A DNA stretch of 64,000 nucleotides from Vitis vinifera (GCF_030704535.1 NC_081822.1:31145001-31209000), one strand, 5' to 3'. Positions 1-13,099 are shown, numbered from the stretch's first letter. Numbers and translations: made by a program. The notes: generated by a model from the sequence alone, not told the origin.

Positions 1-2291
1 TAAATTAAATATAACATGAAATAGTGCTGGGAAGGTTTTCCCATCAGATTCATGTTACCTAAGAACTTGTTGGAGGATGGCCTTGTACAAGTCAAACTGA
101 TGAGGCTTAGTGATGGAACCACTGGTGTGCATATGTATCCATTGAAATCATTAGCTACAAGAACAATAAGAACAAACTGACTTCGCTACAAGGAATAATT
201 AGTTTCACCTCATTTGACTATAACAATATTTAATCTTATTGTTTCTATAATGGAGGATGAGGAGGATGTATGAGATAAAGTCATAGTTAAAACAAAAATT
301 GAAAAAAAAAATTCTTATTGGAGGTCCATTGATGTGCATCCAATAAGAATTGATATTGGATGGGAAGTCTCAAATTCTTAATTAGTATAAATTCTTTTTC
401 CATAAAGAATATTATATAAAATATTTCCTAAGTTAATATATTATTGTAATATTAGATTTTCTTATAGAATAAAGATAGTTATTGAAAATATGTCTATAAA
501 TATTCTAAGTCATGAGGGGAAAAGGTTATGAGTTGGTAAACTTGTAAATATTATACAAGATGGATAAAGATATGAAGAAGAATGAGAGAGTACCTACTGG
601 AATGAGAAGGTTTGTGGTAGGGTAGAAATATGAAGAGCGGGAAAAATATGAGATATTTTGGGAGTCCAATAATTGTATTTGGTTATATCCTCTATAATGT
701 TCTAGTTCTATTCTCTATAATGTTCTTTATTATATAGTATAATGATTCTCTTTCATTCGTAGATATAGACATAGTTGGCTGAATCACGTTAAAACCTTAT
801 GTACCGTATATGTTATTGTTTTATTTTTACATTTTTTATTAACGATGTTTGCATCAAAGCTTTTGCCAACACTACAATTGAATCTATGAATTCATCAATT
901 ATGAGTTTGGTAGATATGAAAAAAAATTAATTCAAGTATTAATTGCAAGGCTTATCACGAAAAAAAAATTGCACCAATAAATCTAACAATCCACAATATG
1001 CGTCAATCCAAAATATATCGTTCTCTCCATTATCTTGAAAAGGCACTTTTGGAAGATCAATAAGAAAAAAAAGGTTAGAAAAGAAAATCATTTTTATATG
1101 ATTATATTGTATGCAAATATTTATGAGATAAGAGGAAGAAGTCCAAAAATATCCGAACAAATCTCTCAAATTGTATTATACAAACAAAAAAAAATTATAT
1201 AAATTTTTGGATTATTTGATTAAAAGGGTAGTTGAAAACTCAATTTTGCAAATCTAATCCTCCATAATTTTTAGTCACATTTGAACTAAAATACCCTTTT
1301 TTTTGTGAAAATAATTTTTTAAAAAAAAAAACTTATATGTAAATATTTGAAATAGTCTAGATTATTTATGTCAAGAATGAGTTTTTTTTTTTTTGGCCAA
1401 ATAAATTAGTGTAGCATTGTTCTCAACAAATAGAAAGTTGTGCGAGGTCCACAAACTAAAACTGTGGCTCCAAAAATTATTTTATTTGAAAAAAATAAAA
1501 ATTTTAAGAGCAATGGTGAGTTGGACCACTCACCAGAGTATAGAGATATGGCTACTTTGGAAATCCACGTGTTACGTTGCCTTGTTTGCACGTGGCATCA
1601 CATTCTCTGAGATTCTCTGCCACTCATATGTACATCTTATCTTGAAATAAGACAAAATTGCTTTTCAAAGTAATAATAATAATAATACAATGCCTATTAT
1701 TCTTCTTATTATTATTATTGATTAATTAATTTTCTTTAAAGTTATTTTTTTGGGATCAACTCTCTGCACCATTTGACTCAAATTTTATGAGGGTGATAAT
1801 TAAGTTGAATATTTATAAATAGAAAATAGAAAATTAAGATTATCCACAAGCATTTAGAAAATTCCATAATAACATCCTTACCATATTAAAATTTTAATTA
1901 AATCTTCCTGTGTATGACTAAATTTGGAATATGATGTTTTTTAAATAATATAAGTTTTAAAAAAACCAAGTAATGTTTTTTTTGGTTGAATAATAAAATT
2001 TAAAACTAAATATTTTAGTTTTTCTATTAAACTGAAAAACAAACCCTATCTTAAATAAGAAATTTTTTAATTATTAGTAAGCTACAAAGAAATGGAACGA
2101 GGGTGGTTGCTGTTTCACAAGATTACAACCATTTTGATTGAAAAAAATAAGGAAAAAATTCTATGAAGAAATTAAATTGGGTCTATATCTTTGCTATTAT
2201 TTCCCACAAATTAATTTTAAATTAAATTTCCCTTTTTAAGAAAGCATTAACTATTTTTTATAAATATCATTTGTGGAGACAGGAAAAAGAA
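1..2291. other. Duplicated AT-rich 5' flank of GNAT-A
   Basis: No gene that I can support. The stretch is AT-rich and is colinear with about 34680-37160 (upstream of GNAT-B) and 57440-58890 (upstream of GNAT-C), with many small indels. The three copies share blocks such as the one near 1500-1640 (short AAT/ATT runs follow it). A short reading frame at 52-180 is part of a frame also open in the two other copies and is described at 34648. The conservation shows a segmental duplication that carries the whole GNAT promoter region. Confidence 0.7.
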
Positions 2292-2372
2292 AATGGGAAA
2301 GGATGATGGCAGTTATAATATAGTTCTTCTCCCTGGGATACAGAGAGAAACAGAAGAGGAATGCCCCGAATC

Positions 2373-2998
2373 ATGGCTAGTTTTCACAGCAAAACTGCCC
2401 CAGTATTTCAAAAATACTACACAGAACCTTCATGTAGGTACACAAGAATCAACAATGGTAGAATTGGAATCAAAGGTTGTGGCAGAAGTTGGAGAATCAA
2501 CATAGAGAAAGGGAGGCTTTTCAAGGGAGAAAGAGGGTTTGTGGTGCAATGCTGTAGCTCTTCTTCAACCCCATCAGCTGAGGATCAAAGGGTACTGAGG
2601 CTGGTTGGGAAGGTTGCCTTGAGCGAAAAAACGGAGTATGGTAAGGGCCAGTTTGGCTGTTTGGTGAATGAGTATGGCTGGAAGGTGAGAAGGTTGGTTG
2701 AGGAGGATGGTGAGATGAGAAAGGTAGCTCAGGTTCAAGCTCAAGCTTTTCATGTGCCTGTGGCCCTCTTCAATGATCTATTCTTTGAGTTCTTTCAGGT
2801 TTAGTCTTCTTTTTCCTTTCTTTCTTTCTTTTTTTTGGGGGAGCTTCTTCTTAGTATATTTCATCTCCTCCCATTTGGGGCACCATGTTGCTGTATTTCC
2901 CTCTGTAATCAGCTCTCATTTTTCGCTGTTGCATGGAAAATACAGGCTGAAGTGCCTTCTGGGCTTGTATACAAACTTAGGAACTCTCCTCCAGACAG
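2373..2998 (+). pseudogene. GNAT-A, truncated plastid-type acetyltransferase (exons 1-2 only)
   Basis: Exon 1 runs from the ATG at 2373 (MASFHSK) to 2798 and exon 2 from 2946 to 2998. Both have GT/AG borders at the same places and the same lengths (426 and 53 bp) as in intact GNAT-C at 58977. An in-frame ATG four codons upstream (2361) exists as well, but MAS has the better start context. Homology to GNAT-C stops at about 3041, inside intron 2. Exons 3 and 4, which carry the acetyl-CoA binding half of the GNAT fold, are absent, so no active enzyme can be made. An upstream frame (ATG 2293, stop at 2503-2505) overlaps the start in another frame, as in the other copies. The frames of exons 1 and 2 are still open, which suggests fairly recent duplication. 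Confidence 0.8.
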
Positions 2999-3041
2999 GT
3001 AAAAATGGACTATATTTGGAAAATAGAACATTATTTTGAGT

Positions 3042-4331
3042 TGTTATCTTGTTTTCGATTTGATGGTTTTGATACATTCTTATCATTTTTGTGAGTGCTT
3101 TGTATCATCTTGGATATCATTTGCAGCATACTATCCTACATTTGCATATTAACTTTTGTGACAAAAGTGGGATTTGTAGCATACTATCTTAATTTTTAAA
3201 AAATTGATTTTGGTTATTCTTCTCACACATTGCTTTATGTGGATTTATTGTTTTAGTGTGTCTAGGTGATGGATGTGTTGCTTCAAAAACTTAGTATAGA
3301 TTTTAGTGAGAGAGTGCATCTTGGTTAAGACAAGATTATTAGTGAGATTACTGAACCTTAATTTAAGAGTTTGGGGGGTTCATTGTAACTATGTTTTGTG
3401 ACAAAATTGACAAAAAGGGAGACTGTTGATGCTTTAGAATTGATTGACAATTATGTTCTAATTATGCAATGGTCTGGTACAACTATCCTCAGCTCTTAAT
3501 GTTTTGATCAAGTTCAAGAGCTTCTCAAGCATTAAAGTTATAGGAGAAGTATGTATACGTCAAATTAATGATGGTATAAATATTTAACACAACTTACTTC
3601 CTTGGTTTTAATGGTTTTGATTTAGTTCAAGCTTTTCGAGTTTTGAATATATGGTGAGGTAAGTATGTGTGGATTAAAGTAATCAATGACACTGTAAATA
3701 TTTTTTTTTTATAAAAAAAATGGAATGCTCGGGTGGTTAATAATACAAGTTTGAATGATGAGTAGTGCAACAATTGAGTAGTGAACAATGCAACATTGGA
3801 ACCATCAATAGTGAATGTTCAAATATTTCTTGGAATTTTTTTAAAAATTAAATTATAAAAATTCACTTTTAATTTTTTGGAAAAACATATTTTAATTATA
3901 AATATTCCAACTTTAATCATTTATTACTTTCCGATTAAAATCCAACTTAAATACCTAGGGTTTTTTTTAAATAAATATCTAAGACTAATTTTTTATGAGT
4001 GAATACATGTGCTTTATTTAAATCAAGGATAAAAATATTGATAAATATGGATATATTGGTACTTAGATTTTACGGATATATTGGAAAAATCAATAAAATA
4101 TCAGTGAATATTTTGACAAAAATATTGGTGAGATAGAAATTGTTCAAAATTCATAAAAATGCGTTGAAAATTTTCAAAAAATGGTAAAATAAGTAAGAAT
4201 ATACATATTAAAGTTATTTTGTAAGTGTAATTAATATAGGTATGATCAAAGATGATATTTATCAAATTCTTTTAGAAAAAATTAGTTTAAGTTCCTTTAA
4301 TATATTTATATTTATTTATTTTAAAATTTTA
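3042..4331. other. Unassigned AT-rich DNA between GNAT-A and Copia1
   Basis: No gene is visible. Near 3390-3430 the text AAAATTGACAAAAAGGGAGAC followed by TGTTGATGC resembles a Copia polypurine tract next to an LTR start, so this may be a decayed LTR-element remnant that removed the 3' half of GNAT-A. This is only a suggestion, because no second LTR was found. The 3' end (4332-4336, AAACT) is the probable target duplication of Copia1. Confidence 0.4.
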
Positions 4332-4336
4332 AAACT

Positions 4337-4521
4337 TGTTGTAAAACAAAGTGAGAGAAGAAAAGGAAAATAAGAAAAAGCGAATAGAATGCACGAAGAG
4401 AATTGAATTGATTTTCATTAGGGGTCCCTCCCTTTTATAGGGAGCCTTAAAGAGATAAACATCATTACAGATAATCATTCATAAGTTCCCACAATGCTAC
4501 AAATTCTCACATTTTATAACA
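4337..4521 (-). repeat. Copia1 3' LTR
   Basis: This is a 185-bp LTR that matches 16949-17124 along its length and 24430-24588 in the second copy. Its ends are TG...CA with short inverted termini TGTTGTAAAA/TTTTATAACA. Confidence 0.8.
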
Positions 4522-4532
4522 CTCCCCCTCGG
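4522..4532 (-). promoter_or_regulatory. Copia1 polypurine tract
   Basis: Plus-strand CTCCCCCTCGG directly abuts the inner LTR edge. On the minus strand this reads CCGAGGGGGAG followed by TGTTAT, the expected plus-strand priming site of an LTR element. Confidence 0.75.
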
Positions 4533-4794
4533 ATGATCATAAGAATATGATAATTGCCTTGTTAAAAACCTTGCTAGTAAAACCCAATGGGATAAAAACT
4601 GGACGAAGGGAAAAAGAGTGCAATATATCCGTATTAGTATTCTCTCTCTCAAGTAGACATGATTATTATTTCTTCAACATTTCAATTAGTAGATCTCTCA
4701 ATCTTCGTATTCCAATGTCATACCTTAACTTTTTCAATGTGGTTAAAGGTAACACCTTTGTGAATAGGTCTGTTAGATTATAGCATGACCGAAT

Positions 4795-7700
4795 CTATTG
4801 AACATCAATCTCACCTTTCTCTTGGAGCTCATGAGTATAGAAGAATTTAGGGGAGATATGTTTAGTTATGTCACCTTTTATGAATCCTCCTTTAATTTGT
4901 GCAAAACAAGCAACATTATCTTCATGTAACTTGGTTGCATTGCCTCTGATGGAAGATAGTCCACATGCTTGTTGAATATGTTGAATCATTGACCTTAACC
5001 ATACACATTCACGACTTGCTTCATGAATTACAAGAATTTCTGAATGATTTAAAAATGTGGCTACCATTGTTTGCTTGGTTGATTTCCAAGATATTGTTGT
5101 ATCACCATAAGTAAAAACATATCACATTTGAGATTGAGCTTTATGAGGATCTAAAAGATATCCTGCATCTACATACCCAATCAATTGTGATTTTGATTAT
5201 TTTGAATAATATAAGCCCATGTCACTTGTTCCAAAAAGGTATCACAATACATGTTTAATCTCATTCCAATGTCTTCTAGTTGGGGCAAAACTATATCTTG
5301 CTAGCAAGTTGATAAAGAATGTTATATCTGGTCTAGTACAATTTGCAAGATATATTAGTGCAACGATTGCACTAAGATATGGTACTTCTCGACCAAGCAA
5401 TTCTTCATTTTCTTTTTTAGGACGGAAAATTTTCTTCTTTGTTCACTTCAAATGAACGGACAACCATAAGGGAATTGAGTGGGTGTGATTTGTCCATATA
5501 AAATCATTTTAATACTTTCTCTCTATATGTTGATTGATGGACTAATGTCATTTGAACAATGCTCAATCTGCAAGCCGAGACAATATCTTGTTTTCCCCAC
5601 ATCTTTCATTTCAAATTCTTTATTTAAATAATTGGTTGTTTTTGTGAGCTTTTCAGGAGTCCCTACAAGGTTCAAATCATCCACATACACTACAATTATT
5701 GTAAGACCAGTTTTCGATTTCTTGATAAAAACACATGGGCAAACTGGATTATTCACATATCATTCTTTTAATAAATACTCACTCAAACGATTATACCATA
5801 TGCATCTGGATTGCTTTAATCTGTATAGAGATCTTTGTAGTTTGATTGAGTACATGTTTCGAGGTGTTGTTTTAGGCAATTTGAATCCTTCAAGGATTTT
5901 CATATATATGTCACTATCTATAAACCCATATAAATAAGTTGTAACAACATCCATGAGACTCATATCTAGTCCTTTAGAGACTGTTAAGCTTATCAAGTAT
6001 CGAAATGTGATTACGTCCATTATAGGGGAATAAGTTTCATCATAGTCTATACCAAGTACTTGAGAGAAACCTTGAGCAATAAATCGTGTTTTATATCTTA
6101 TGATTTCATCATTCTCATTTCATTTTTTTCACAAAGACCCATTTATATGCAATAGACTTTATGTTTCCAGGTATTTGAACTACAACTCTAAATACCTCTC
6201 GTTTTTCTAATGAGTTTAGCTCTGTTTGGATTGTTTCTTTCTATTTTGGCCAATCATTCTTTTTTCGACATTCATCCACAATTTGTCGTTCTTGATCTTC
6301 ACCATTTCTCATGATGTCCATAGCCACTTGGAATGAAAATATATTATCTATGATAATGTTACTATGGTTCTTTGTTTCTCCCATGTGACTCATTGAGATC
6401 TCTTCAGTTCTAGATATTGGTATTTGATTAATTTGTGCCTCTTTAAGGGCTAACTGTTTATCAAGTTGGGTTTCATCATTTGACCCTTTCATATTTGTGA
6501 ACTTTTCAAGAGTACCAAGTTTTTCATATGTTGTTCATTTTTTTTTTAGGAACTAATCCTTTAAGCCAATAGGTCTACCATGCTTCAAGCACTTCTTAGA
6601 TTCACTTGCTATGGCATTCTCCAATTGTCCTTCAAGGACTTCAATATGTGTTGGGGTATTCACAGTTGGCACGTGTGACTTTGTTACTTTATTTATTTCT
6701 GTGAAAGCATTAGGTATCTTATTTGCAAGTCCTTGCAAATGAACAATCCTCTGAACTTTTAGATCTCACTATCTTATACAGGGATCAAGATGAGACAAGG
6801 AGGATACATACCATGTAATGTCTCGCCATTCTTTTGGAATTGACTTGCCTCACCCTAATGGTGGGAAAACAATTTCATCAAAATGACAATCTGCAAAGCG
6901 TGTAGTAAAAACATCACTTGTGAAAGGTTCAAGATAACAGATAATGGAGGGAGAATTAAAACCAACATATATACCAAGTTGACATTAAGGACCTAACTTG
7001 GAACGTTGAGGTAGAGTTATGGGTACATAGACAACACAACAAAAAATACATAAATGTGAAATGTTTGGTTGGGAACCTGAAGTGAGTTGTAAATATGAGC
7101 ATTCATGATTAGTTATAGGACGAATTCGAATTAAAGTGGTAGCATGAAGAATAGTATGCCTCCAGGCAAACAAAGGCAATTTTGTTCTCAGAGTAGTGGT
7201 CTTGCAATTAGTTGTAAACGCTTAATAAGAAATTCTGTTAATCCATTCTGAGTGTGGGTATAAGCAATAGGATATTCAATATCAATACCAACTAACATAC
7301 AATAATCAAGAAACATCTTAGGGGAGAATTCACCAGCATTATCAAGACGAATTGTCTTAATAGGATGATCAGGGAATTGTGCCTTGAGTCGAATTATTTG
7401 AGCAAGTAACCTGGCGAAGACAATATTTCTAGTTGAAAGAAGACAAACATGAGACCAATGGGTTGGTACATTAATTAAAATCATAAAATAATGAAAAGGT
7501 CCACTAGGTGGATGAATAGGTCCACAAATATCACCTTGAATGTGTTCTAGAAAGGTCGGTGATTCATATTCAACTTGGTAAAAGATGGACTAATAATTAA
7601 TTTGCCTTGTGAGCAAGCAACACAATTGTAATATTTAGGCATCGGAATCTTCTAGTTCTTCAAAGGATGCCCAAAAGAATTGTTGATGATACGAGGCATC

Positions 7701-8219
7701 ATAGATAATCCTGGATGACCAAGACATTCATGACAAATCAAAAAAGTTTTTAAGTCACAGAACTTTTGGTTCATGATCAACATACGACTTAATGGGTCTA
7801 ATGATTGTTTGACCCACAAGAATAAGAATGAAGTTTTTCCAAGATGTGTTTTTTTTCCCAAAAATAACTGAAATAATGAGAAAGTATTCATTACTACCAT
7901 CATTCATAGTTTTAATGTGATATACATTTCGGCAAATATCCTTGAAACTAAGAAGATTTCGCTTGGATTTAGCATAATAAAGAGCATCATTAATGTTGAT
8001 TTTATTTCCACTAGGTAAAATAATAGTTGCTCTTCCGGAGCCTTGAATCAAGTTTATAGGACCTAATATTGTATTAACATTAGACTTAACCAATGATAAG
8101 TTGGAAAAATATTTTTTGTTACGAATGATTGTGTGTGTTGTGGCACAATTTGCAAGACATGCATCTACATTGGATGTCATATGATGTATCAGGTATAAGA
8201 GAAATCCATGCATCTTCAA
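4795..8219 (-). pseudogene. Copia1 pol remnant (protease, integrase, RT, RNase H)
   Basis: Broken minus-strand frames follow the Ty1/Copia order. At 8219-7652 lies the protease and gag-pre-integrase part, including the stretch LANCATTHTIIRNKKYF. At 7484-7188 is the integrase core with RLDNAGEF and HTQNGLTE. At 6020-5760 is the N-terminal RT block, and at 5756-5523 the RT core with VYVDDLNLVGTP, so the catalytic aspartates are still present. At 5067-4795 is the RNase H end (SRECVWLRSM, HEDNVACFAQ). Several frameshifts and stops separate these blocks, so no polyprotein can be made. Confidence 0.85.
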
Positions 8220-8489
8220 GTATAAATAAATAAATAAATTTAAATAAGAAATAATAAAATGTGAAATAAACTATAAAATATGAATAATAAATAATGTGTT
8301 CAATAGATGGTAACAAAATAAACCTATCTGCAAAGAAAAAAAACATAACATTTAATCATAACAAATATTTCCATCACCAATTAGATGGTCAATTTTCCTA
8401 TTAGGATTCTCAAAGAAATCTGAAACATCTAAATGGGTTAGATCCACTGGGCCATCACTATCAATGAAGTTCATTTCAACTTTATTTTC

Positions 8490-9405
8490 CTTTTGCTTTT
8501 ATTGAGGCTTGATAAAGGTCAGCCAAATGCTTTGAAGTACGATAAGTACTTGATCAGTGTCCTTTCATACCACATCTATGACACTTATTATCACGAGCAT
8601 GTTTACTTTGTGGTTTTATCCCATTTTCAGGTTATGCCTTTGAATTATTCCACTTTTGGTGGTTTGAGTTGTTTTTTTACTTTGAGAACTACTACAATGA
8701 GAAGAATTGTGTTTACCACGACCTCGACTAGGACCACATCTTCTACCTCGACCTTGTCCTATCCACGTATTTGTCCATGTCCAAGAGTTTGAACAGATGT
8801 GGCATTGGCTTTAGGCAACATACCCAATAAGATAAGATTGATGGTTTTTTTTTTTTATAGTAAAAACTCATTATTTTGTTCAGCCACAAGAAGACATGAG
8901 ATAAATTATGAATATTTAGTGAAACGACTTTTTCAATATTGCTGCTGTAGGAGCACATTCAAGGCATGAAAAGTTGTAAATATTTTTTCAAGCATATCTT
9001 CTTCAGTAATTTTTTCTCCACACAATTTAAATTGTAAGCTAATTTTGAATAAGGTCGAGTTGTAGTCACTAACAGACTTGAAATCTTGTAATCTCAAGTG
9101 CATCCAATCATAGCGTGCCTTTGGAAGGATTATGGTTTTTTGGTGGTCATATCATTCCTTTAGATTATTCCAAAGGATTAAAGGATCTTTGATCATAAGG
9201 TATTCACCTTTTAATCCTTCATCAATGTGACGACGAAGGAATATTAAAGCTCTGGCGCTATCCTGCAGGGATGCGTCGTTTCCTTATTTAATGGTATTTC
9301 TAATATTCATTGCATCTAGATGAATTTCAGCATCCAGAACCCAAGATAAGTAGTTCTTGCCTGAAATATCAAGGGCAACAAATTCAAACTTTGCAAGGTT
9401 TAACA
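8490..9405 (-). pseudogene. Copia1 gag remnant
   Basis: On the minus strand a UBN2-type gag begins near 9405 with MLNLAKFEFVALDISGKNYL and continues in broken frames. A basic Gly/Arg-rich tail near 8700-8790 precedes a zinc knuckle near 8590-8560 that reads CHRCGMKGH, then a stop. The last knuckle cysteine is replaced by tyrosine (TYRTSKHL), and the same change is present in the second copy near 22990. That shared defect supports one ancestral insertion later duplicated. Confidence 0.8.
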
Positions 9406-9558
9406 TTATCTGAAAAACTATATATATAGCATAATATGAACGAGAAAAATATTTCAATTATTGGAATAAACTATGAATAAATTAACAAAATTCTTTAACA
9501 ATATTTCAAGTAAATAATATTTAAAAATATAATAACCTAAGATTTATCAATTATAAAT

Positions 9559-9987
9559 ATGGTAAATCAAGAAAACTTTGTTGATATAATGTGTAAAAAC
9601 TATACAGATGAGCAAATAATAGAACAACTTTATAAAGCCAACTTGATAAAAAAGCTGATAGATATAGAAATAATAAATCAATTTACAATTCAATCAAAAG
9701 TTAAAGAAAACATAGAAATAGTCTCAAACGAGTCAATAAATACAATAAATGAAGAAAAAGAATTTGTAAATGTAAAAAATGAAATAGTAAGATATAATAA
9801 GTCGTACAGTAAGCCAAAAGGACATCAATGGAAAACTAAAACAGAACCTTCTAGTTCTCTGCAACCAATATATGAATATGGAACAATACTAGATATAGAT
9901 AATACACAAGATCTCAGGAAAACCATAGAAAATTGGGAGCAATCTTTAAATTTAGCAGGTGTAGTAGTATTCTTTGAAAACCAATAA
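9559..9987 (+). pseudogene. Caulimovirid small ORF at the left junction (142 aa)
   Basis: An open frame of 142 codons sits at the left virus/Copia junction. Its ATG lies in sequence shared with the virus-free Copia copy (AATATGGTAAA), so the start codon may have been supplied by the transposon or by microhomology. The product is Asn/Ile/Lys/Glu-rich with no motif I recognise. By position before the capsid region it may be the C-terminal part of a virion-associated or movement-region protein cut by the integration. Confidence 0.5.
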
Positions 9988-10047
9988 GAAATTTATGAAT
10001 TTTGTAAAAACACCCTTAGAAGAACCGTATTACAGTTCCTTAGAAAC

Positions 10048-10895
10048 ATGGAACAAGAAAACAATAGTTATTTTCAAGAAGTTAGAAATAATTTTAGCAT
10101 ATCTGTACTTATAAATTTAGTAAAACTATATTTTTTAGGAACAACTCAAGAAGATGTAAAAGAACCCGCAATACACCTTCATAAGTTAGAGCAATTAAAA
10201 TTATGTAACCTTTTGTATATAAGGGAATATGAACAAAAATTTAGGAAATATGCAATCCTTGCTAGAGTAGATAAAACCCCTGCATATTTAAATAAATATA
10301 TATTAAAAATACAAGGACTCATAGGACTTAGACTATGGAATGAATTTACAACCTCCGAATATAAAAACTCTCCTTATATAGGTGCTAGAATAGAATTTGT
10401 AAAAAATTGGTTAGAAAGAGAATGTGTAAGTATAGGAAAAAAAAGTCAAATAAAGAAACAAAATATAAATCAACAACTTTGTAGAAAATTACATATAGGA
10501 GAAAATTTAGACATAGGATATAGAAAATATAAGTTTAGAAAACACAAGAAATATACACAAGAAATATAATAAATTTTTAAGAAGAAAGTCAAGAACCTTT
10601 TATAAAAAAAACGTCCATACCAAACAATATTAAAAAACCTGGAAAGTTTTGGATAAAGAGAAAAAGAACCACATAAAGAAAAAGACAGTGTAAATGTTAT
10701 TTGTGTGGTCAGGAAGGCCATATAAGATCTGAATGTCTTGAACTTAAAAAACCATTAAATGAACGAAATAGAAAAACTCAAGTAAAAATAAATCTAATAA
10801 ATGAATATCAGGTAGATAGTGAAGAAGAAGAACTTATTAGTGAATTAGATTTTGAAAGTGAAAATTCAAGTGTGTATAGTATAGATGGTAGATAA
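10048..10895 (+). pseudogene. Caulimovirid capsid-like region with CCHC zinc finger
   Basis: A 173-codon frame (10048-10569) has the helical, Lys-rich look of a gag/coat core, including a block ending near LWNEFTTSEYKNSPYIG. After frame breaks, a CX2CX4HX4C finger at 10695-10736 (CYLCGQEGHIRSEC) lies in the frame that continues to 10895. The finger is followed by an acidic tail (SEEEELISELDFESEN), typical of caulimovirid coat proteins. The fingers of such proteins bind the pregenomic RNA. At least one shift between 10569 and 10685 breaks the frame. Confidence 0.7.
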
Positions 10896-10925
10896 ACTGA
10901 AAAAAAAAAAAAAAAGGAAATTTGT

Positions 10926-11433
10926 ATGATCGTTGAAAAAGAGGAAAATCAACCTAAGAAAACCCCTTTAAATTTTGAAAACCTTGTTCAACCTTTAGAA
11001 AGTAAAATAAAACCTTATAATATATGGAAAGATTTACAAATAATAATAAAAGGAAAAATCTCGGAAGAAGAGGAAGGCAGTTGTTCAAACCCTAAAGAAA
11101 TAAAAGAGCCACTAAATCCTGAAAAAACAACCATACAAACAATAGAACAAATAAATATGGCAAATAAAGTTAAATCTATCATTTTTCCAACAACAATTAA
11201 ATTAAAAACCATAGAATTAAAAGGTAGACGCAATGTTAGATACTGGAGCCAGTAAAAATCTTTTATTTGAAACCTTAGTACCTCAGGAAGACCAGCAAAC
11301 ATTAGTTCAACCAGTAGAGTTAGTCCAATATAATCAACAAAAACTAATACTAACCAAGTATATTTCAAACGTACCAATCATAATTAATAACATAACCTTA
11401 GTTTACCCCAAACTTATCTTGTACCTACTATAA
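10926..11433 (+). pseudogene. Caulimovirid aspartic protease region
   Basis: Frame 10926-11255 is a Glu/Lys-rich linker. Overlapping it in another frame, 11233-11433 begins MLDTGASKNLLFETL, where DTGAS is the retropepsin active site. The change of frame inside the domain and the stop at 11433 show it is broken. A following stretch (11434-11549) continues protease-like sequence in a different frame. Confidence 0.7.
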
Positions 11434-11549
11434 GTTTATATCCTTTTATTTTAGGTTTAAATTTTGTACATTCTTTACAAGAAGGGATAACAATACAAAA
11501 TAACCAAATCAGCTTTCATCCTAAAACTACAACAATTGTTTATACAAAC

Positions 11550-13081
11550 ATGGAAAATGTATTAAATAAAAATCATAATGTAACATCTCATCAAATTAAC
11601 AAAGTAAAAGCACAAAAGGATAGCATAATTAATGACTACTCAGAACAATTAAGAAATGTAGATAGATTAAAAAAACTTATATTAGAAGCAGAAAAAATAG
11701 GAATCATAGGAGAAGATCCACAAAAACATTGGAATAAAAATAAAACAACCTGTAAAATACCAATTAAAAACCTAGATTTAACAATAAAAACGGCAGATAT
11801 TGCATGTAACCTTATATATACAAAAGAATTTAAAATTCAAATAGAAGAACTGTTACAAAATAACCTCATAAAACCAAGTTTTAGTCCCCATAGATCCTCT
11901 ATCTTTTTAGTTAGAAACCATAATGAAGAAAAACGAGGAAAAGCTAGGATGGTTATTAATTATAAAAGACTGAATGATAATACATATGATGATGCCTATA
12001 AAATTCCAAATAAAGATTCTTTAATCTATTCAAGGATGTAAATATTTTTCTCAACTAGATTGTAAAAGTGGATTTTGGCAAATTAGATTAGAAGAAGATA
12101 GTAAACCATGGACAGCGTTTTCATGTCCTTGTGGATTATATGAATGGAATGTAATGCCATTTGGACTAAAAAATGCTCCTCAGATTTTCCAACGAATGAT
12201 GGATAATATTTTTGGTAAATATTTTTTTGTTCTTGTATATATCAATGATATTCTTGTTTTTTCATATACTCTTCAAGAACATATAAAGCATTTAGAATTT
12301 GTTTTTGAAAAACTAATTAGTCATGGATTAATAGTAAGTAAAAAGAAATTGAAATTATTTAAGACCCAAATAGAATTTTTAGGATTAGAATTAGAAGATG
12401 GGCAAATAAAACTGCAAGATCATATAGTACAAAAAATAAATAATTTTCTAGATAAACTCAAAGACTTTAAAACCCTTCAAAGTTTTTTAGGATTATTAAA
12501 TTATTCTAGGCAATATATTAAACACCTTAGTAGATTAGCTGGACCCCTTTATAGTAAAACAAAAAACACGGGGCAAAGATATTTTAACCAAGAGGATATT
12601 AAACTTGTACAAAAAATAAAAGAACTTGTGAAGCATCTTCCAACCTTACATTTACCCTTAGAAAAAGGAATATAAAATAGTTCAAACTGATGCTAGTCAA
12701 ACAGGATGGGGAGGTATACTTTTAGCAATAACTAATATAGGAGAAGAAAAACTTTGTAGATATTGTAGTGGAACTTTTAATGATTATAAAAAGAACCTTA
12801 GTTCTACAAACTTAGAAATTGGAGCAATAACATTAGTCTTAGAAAAATTTCAATTATTTTTTAACCAAGAACAATTTACTTTAAGAATCGATTGTGAGAA
12901 TATTAAAAAATTCTTTGAAAACAAGAATTCTTCAAAATTGTCCACCAAAAGATGGATAAAGTTTCAAAACTCTTTAATTGGTTTCAAACCTAAATTTGAA
13001 CATATTAAAGGAAAAGATAATATATTAGCAGATTGGTTAAGTAGACAAATAATTAATAATGTTAATAATACTAATGATTGA
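11550..13081 (+). pseudogene. Caulimovirid reverse transcriptase and RNase H
   Basis: Frame 11550-12041 carries the RT fingers (GKARMVINYKRLND). After a shift near 12040, the palm begins at about 12045 (YFSQLDCKSGFWQIRLEE) and continues in 12154-12675 with MPFGLKNAPQIFQ. The catalytic tetrad near 12235-12255 reads YIND, with the first of the two aspartates changed to Asn, which should abolish polymerisation. A further shift near 12670 precedes RNase H, about 12676-13081, with QTDASQTGWGGIL, NLEIGAITLVLEK and the closing ILADWLSRQ. Domain order and motifs fit Caulimoviridae; Ty3/Gypsy would continue into an integrase, which is absent here. Confidence 0.85.
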
Positions 13082-13099
13082 TTTTATGATTACAGGAAC

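Noticed and set aside
2752-3039. 95-codon ORF spanning intron 1 and exon 2 of GNAT-A
   Set aside because: It is an alternate frame across a spliced intron, and the GNAT exon model explains the conserved sequence.
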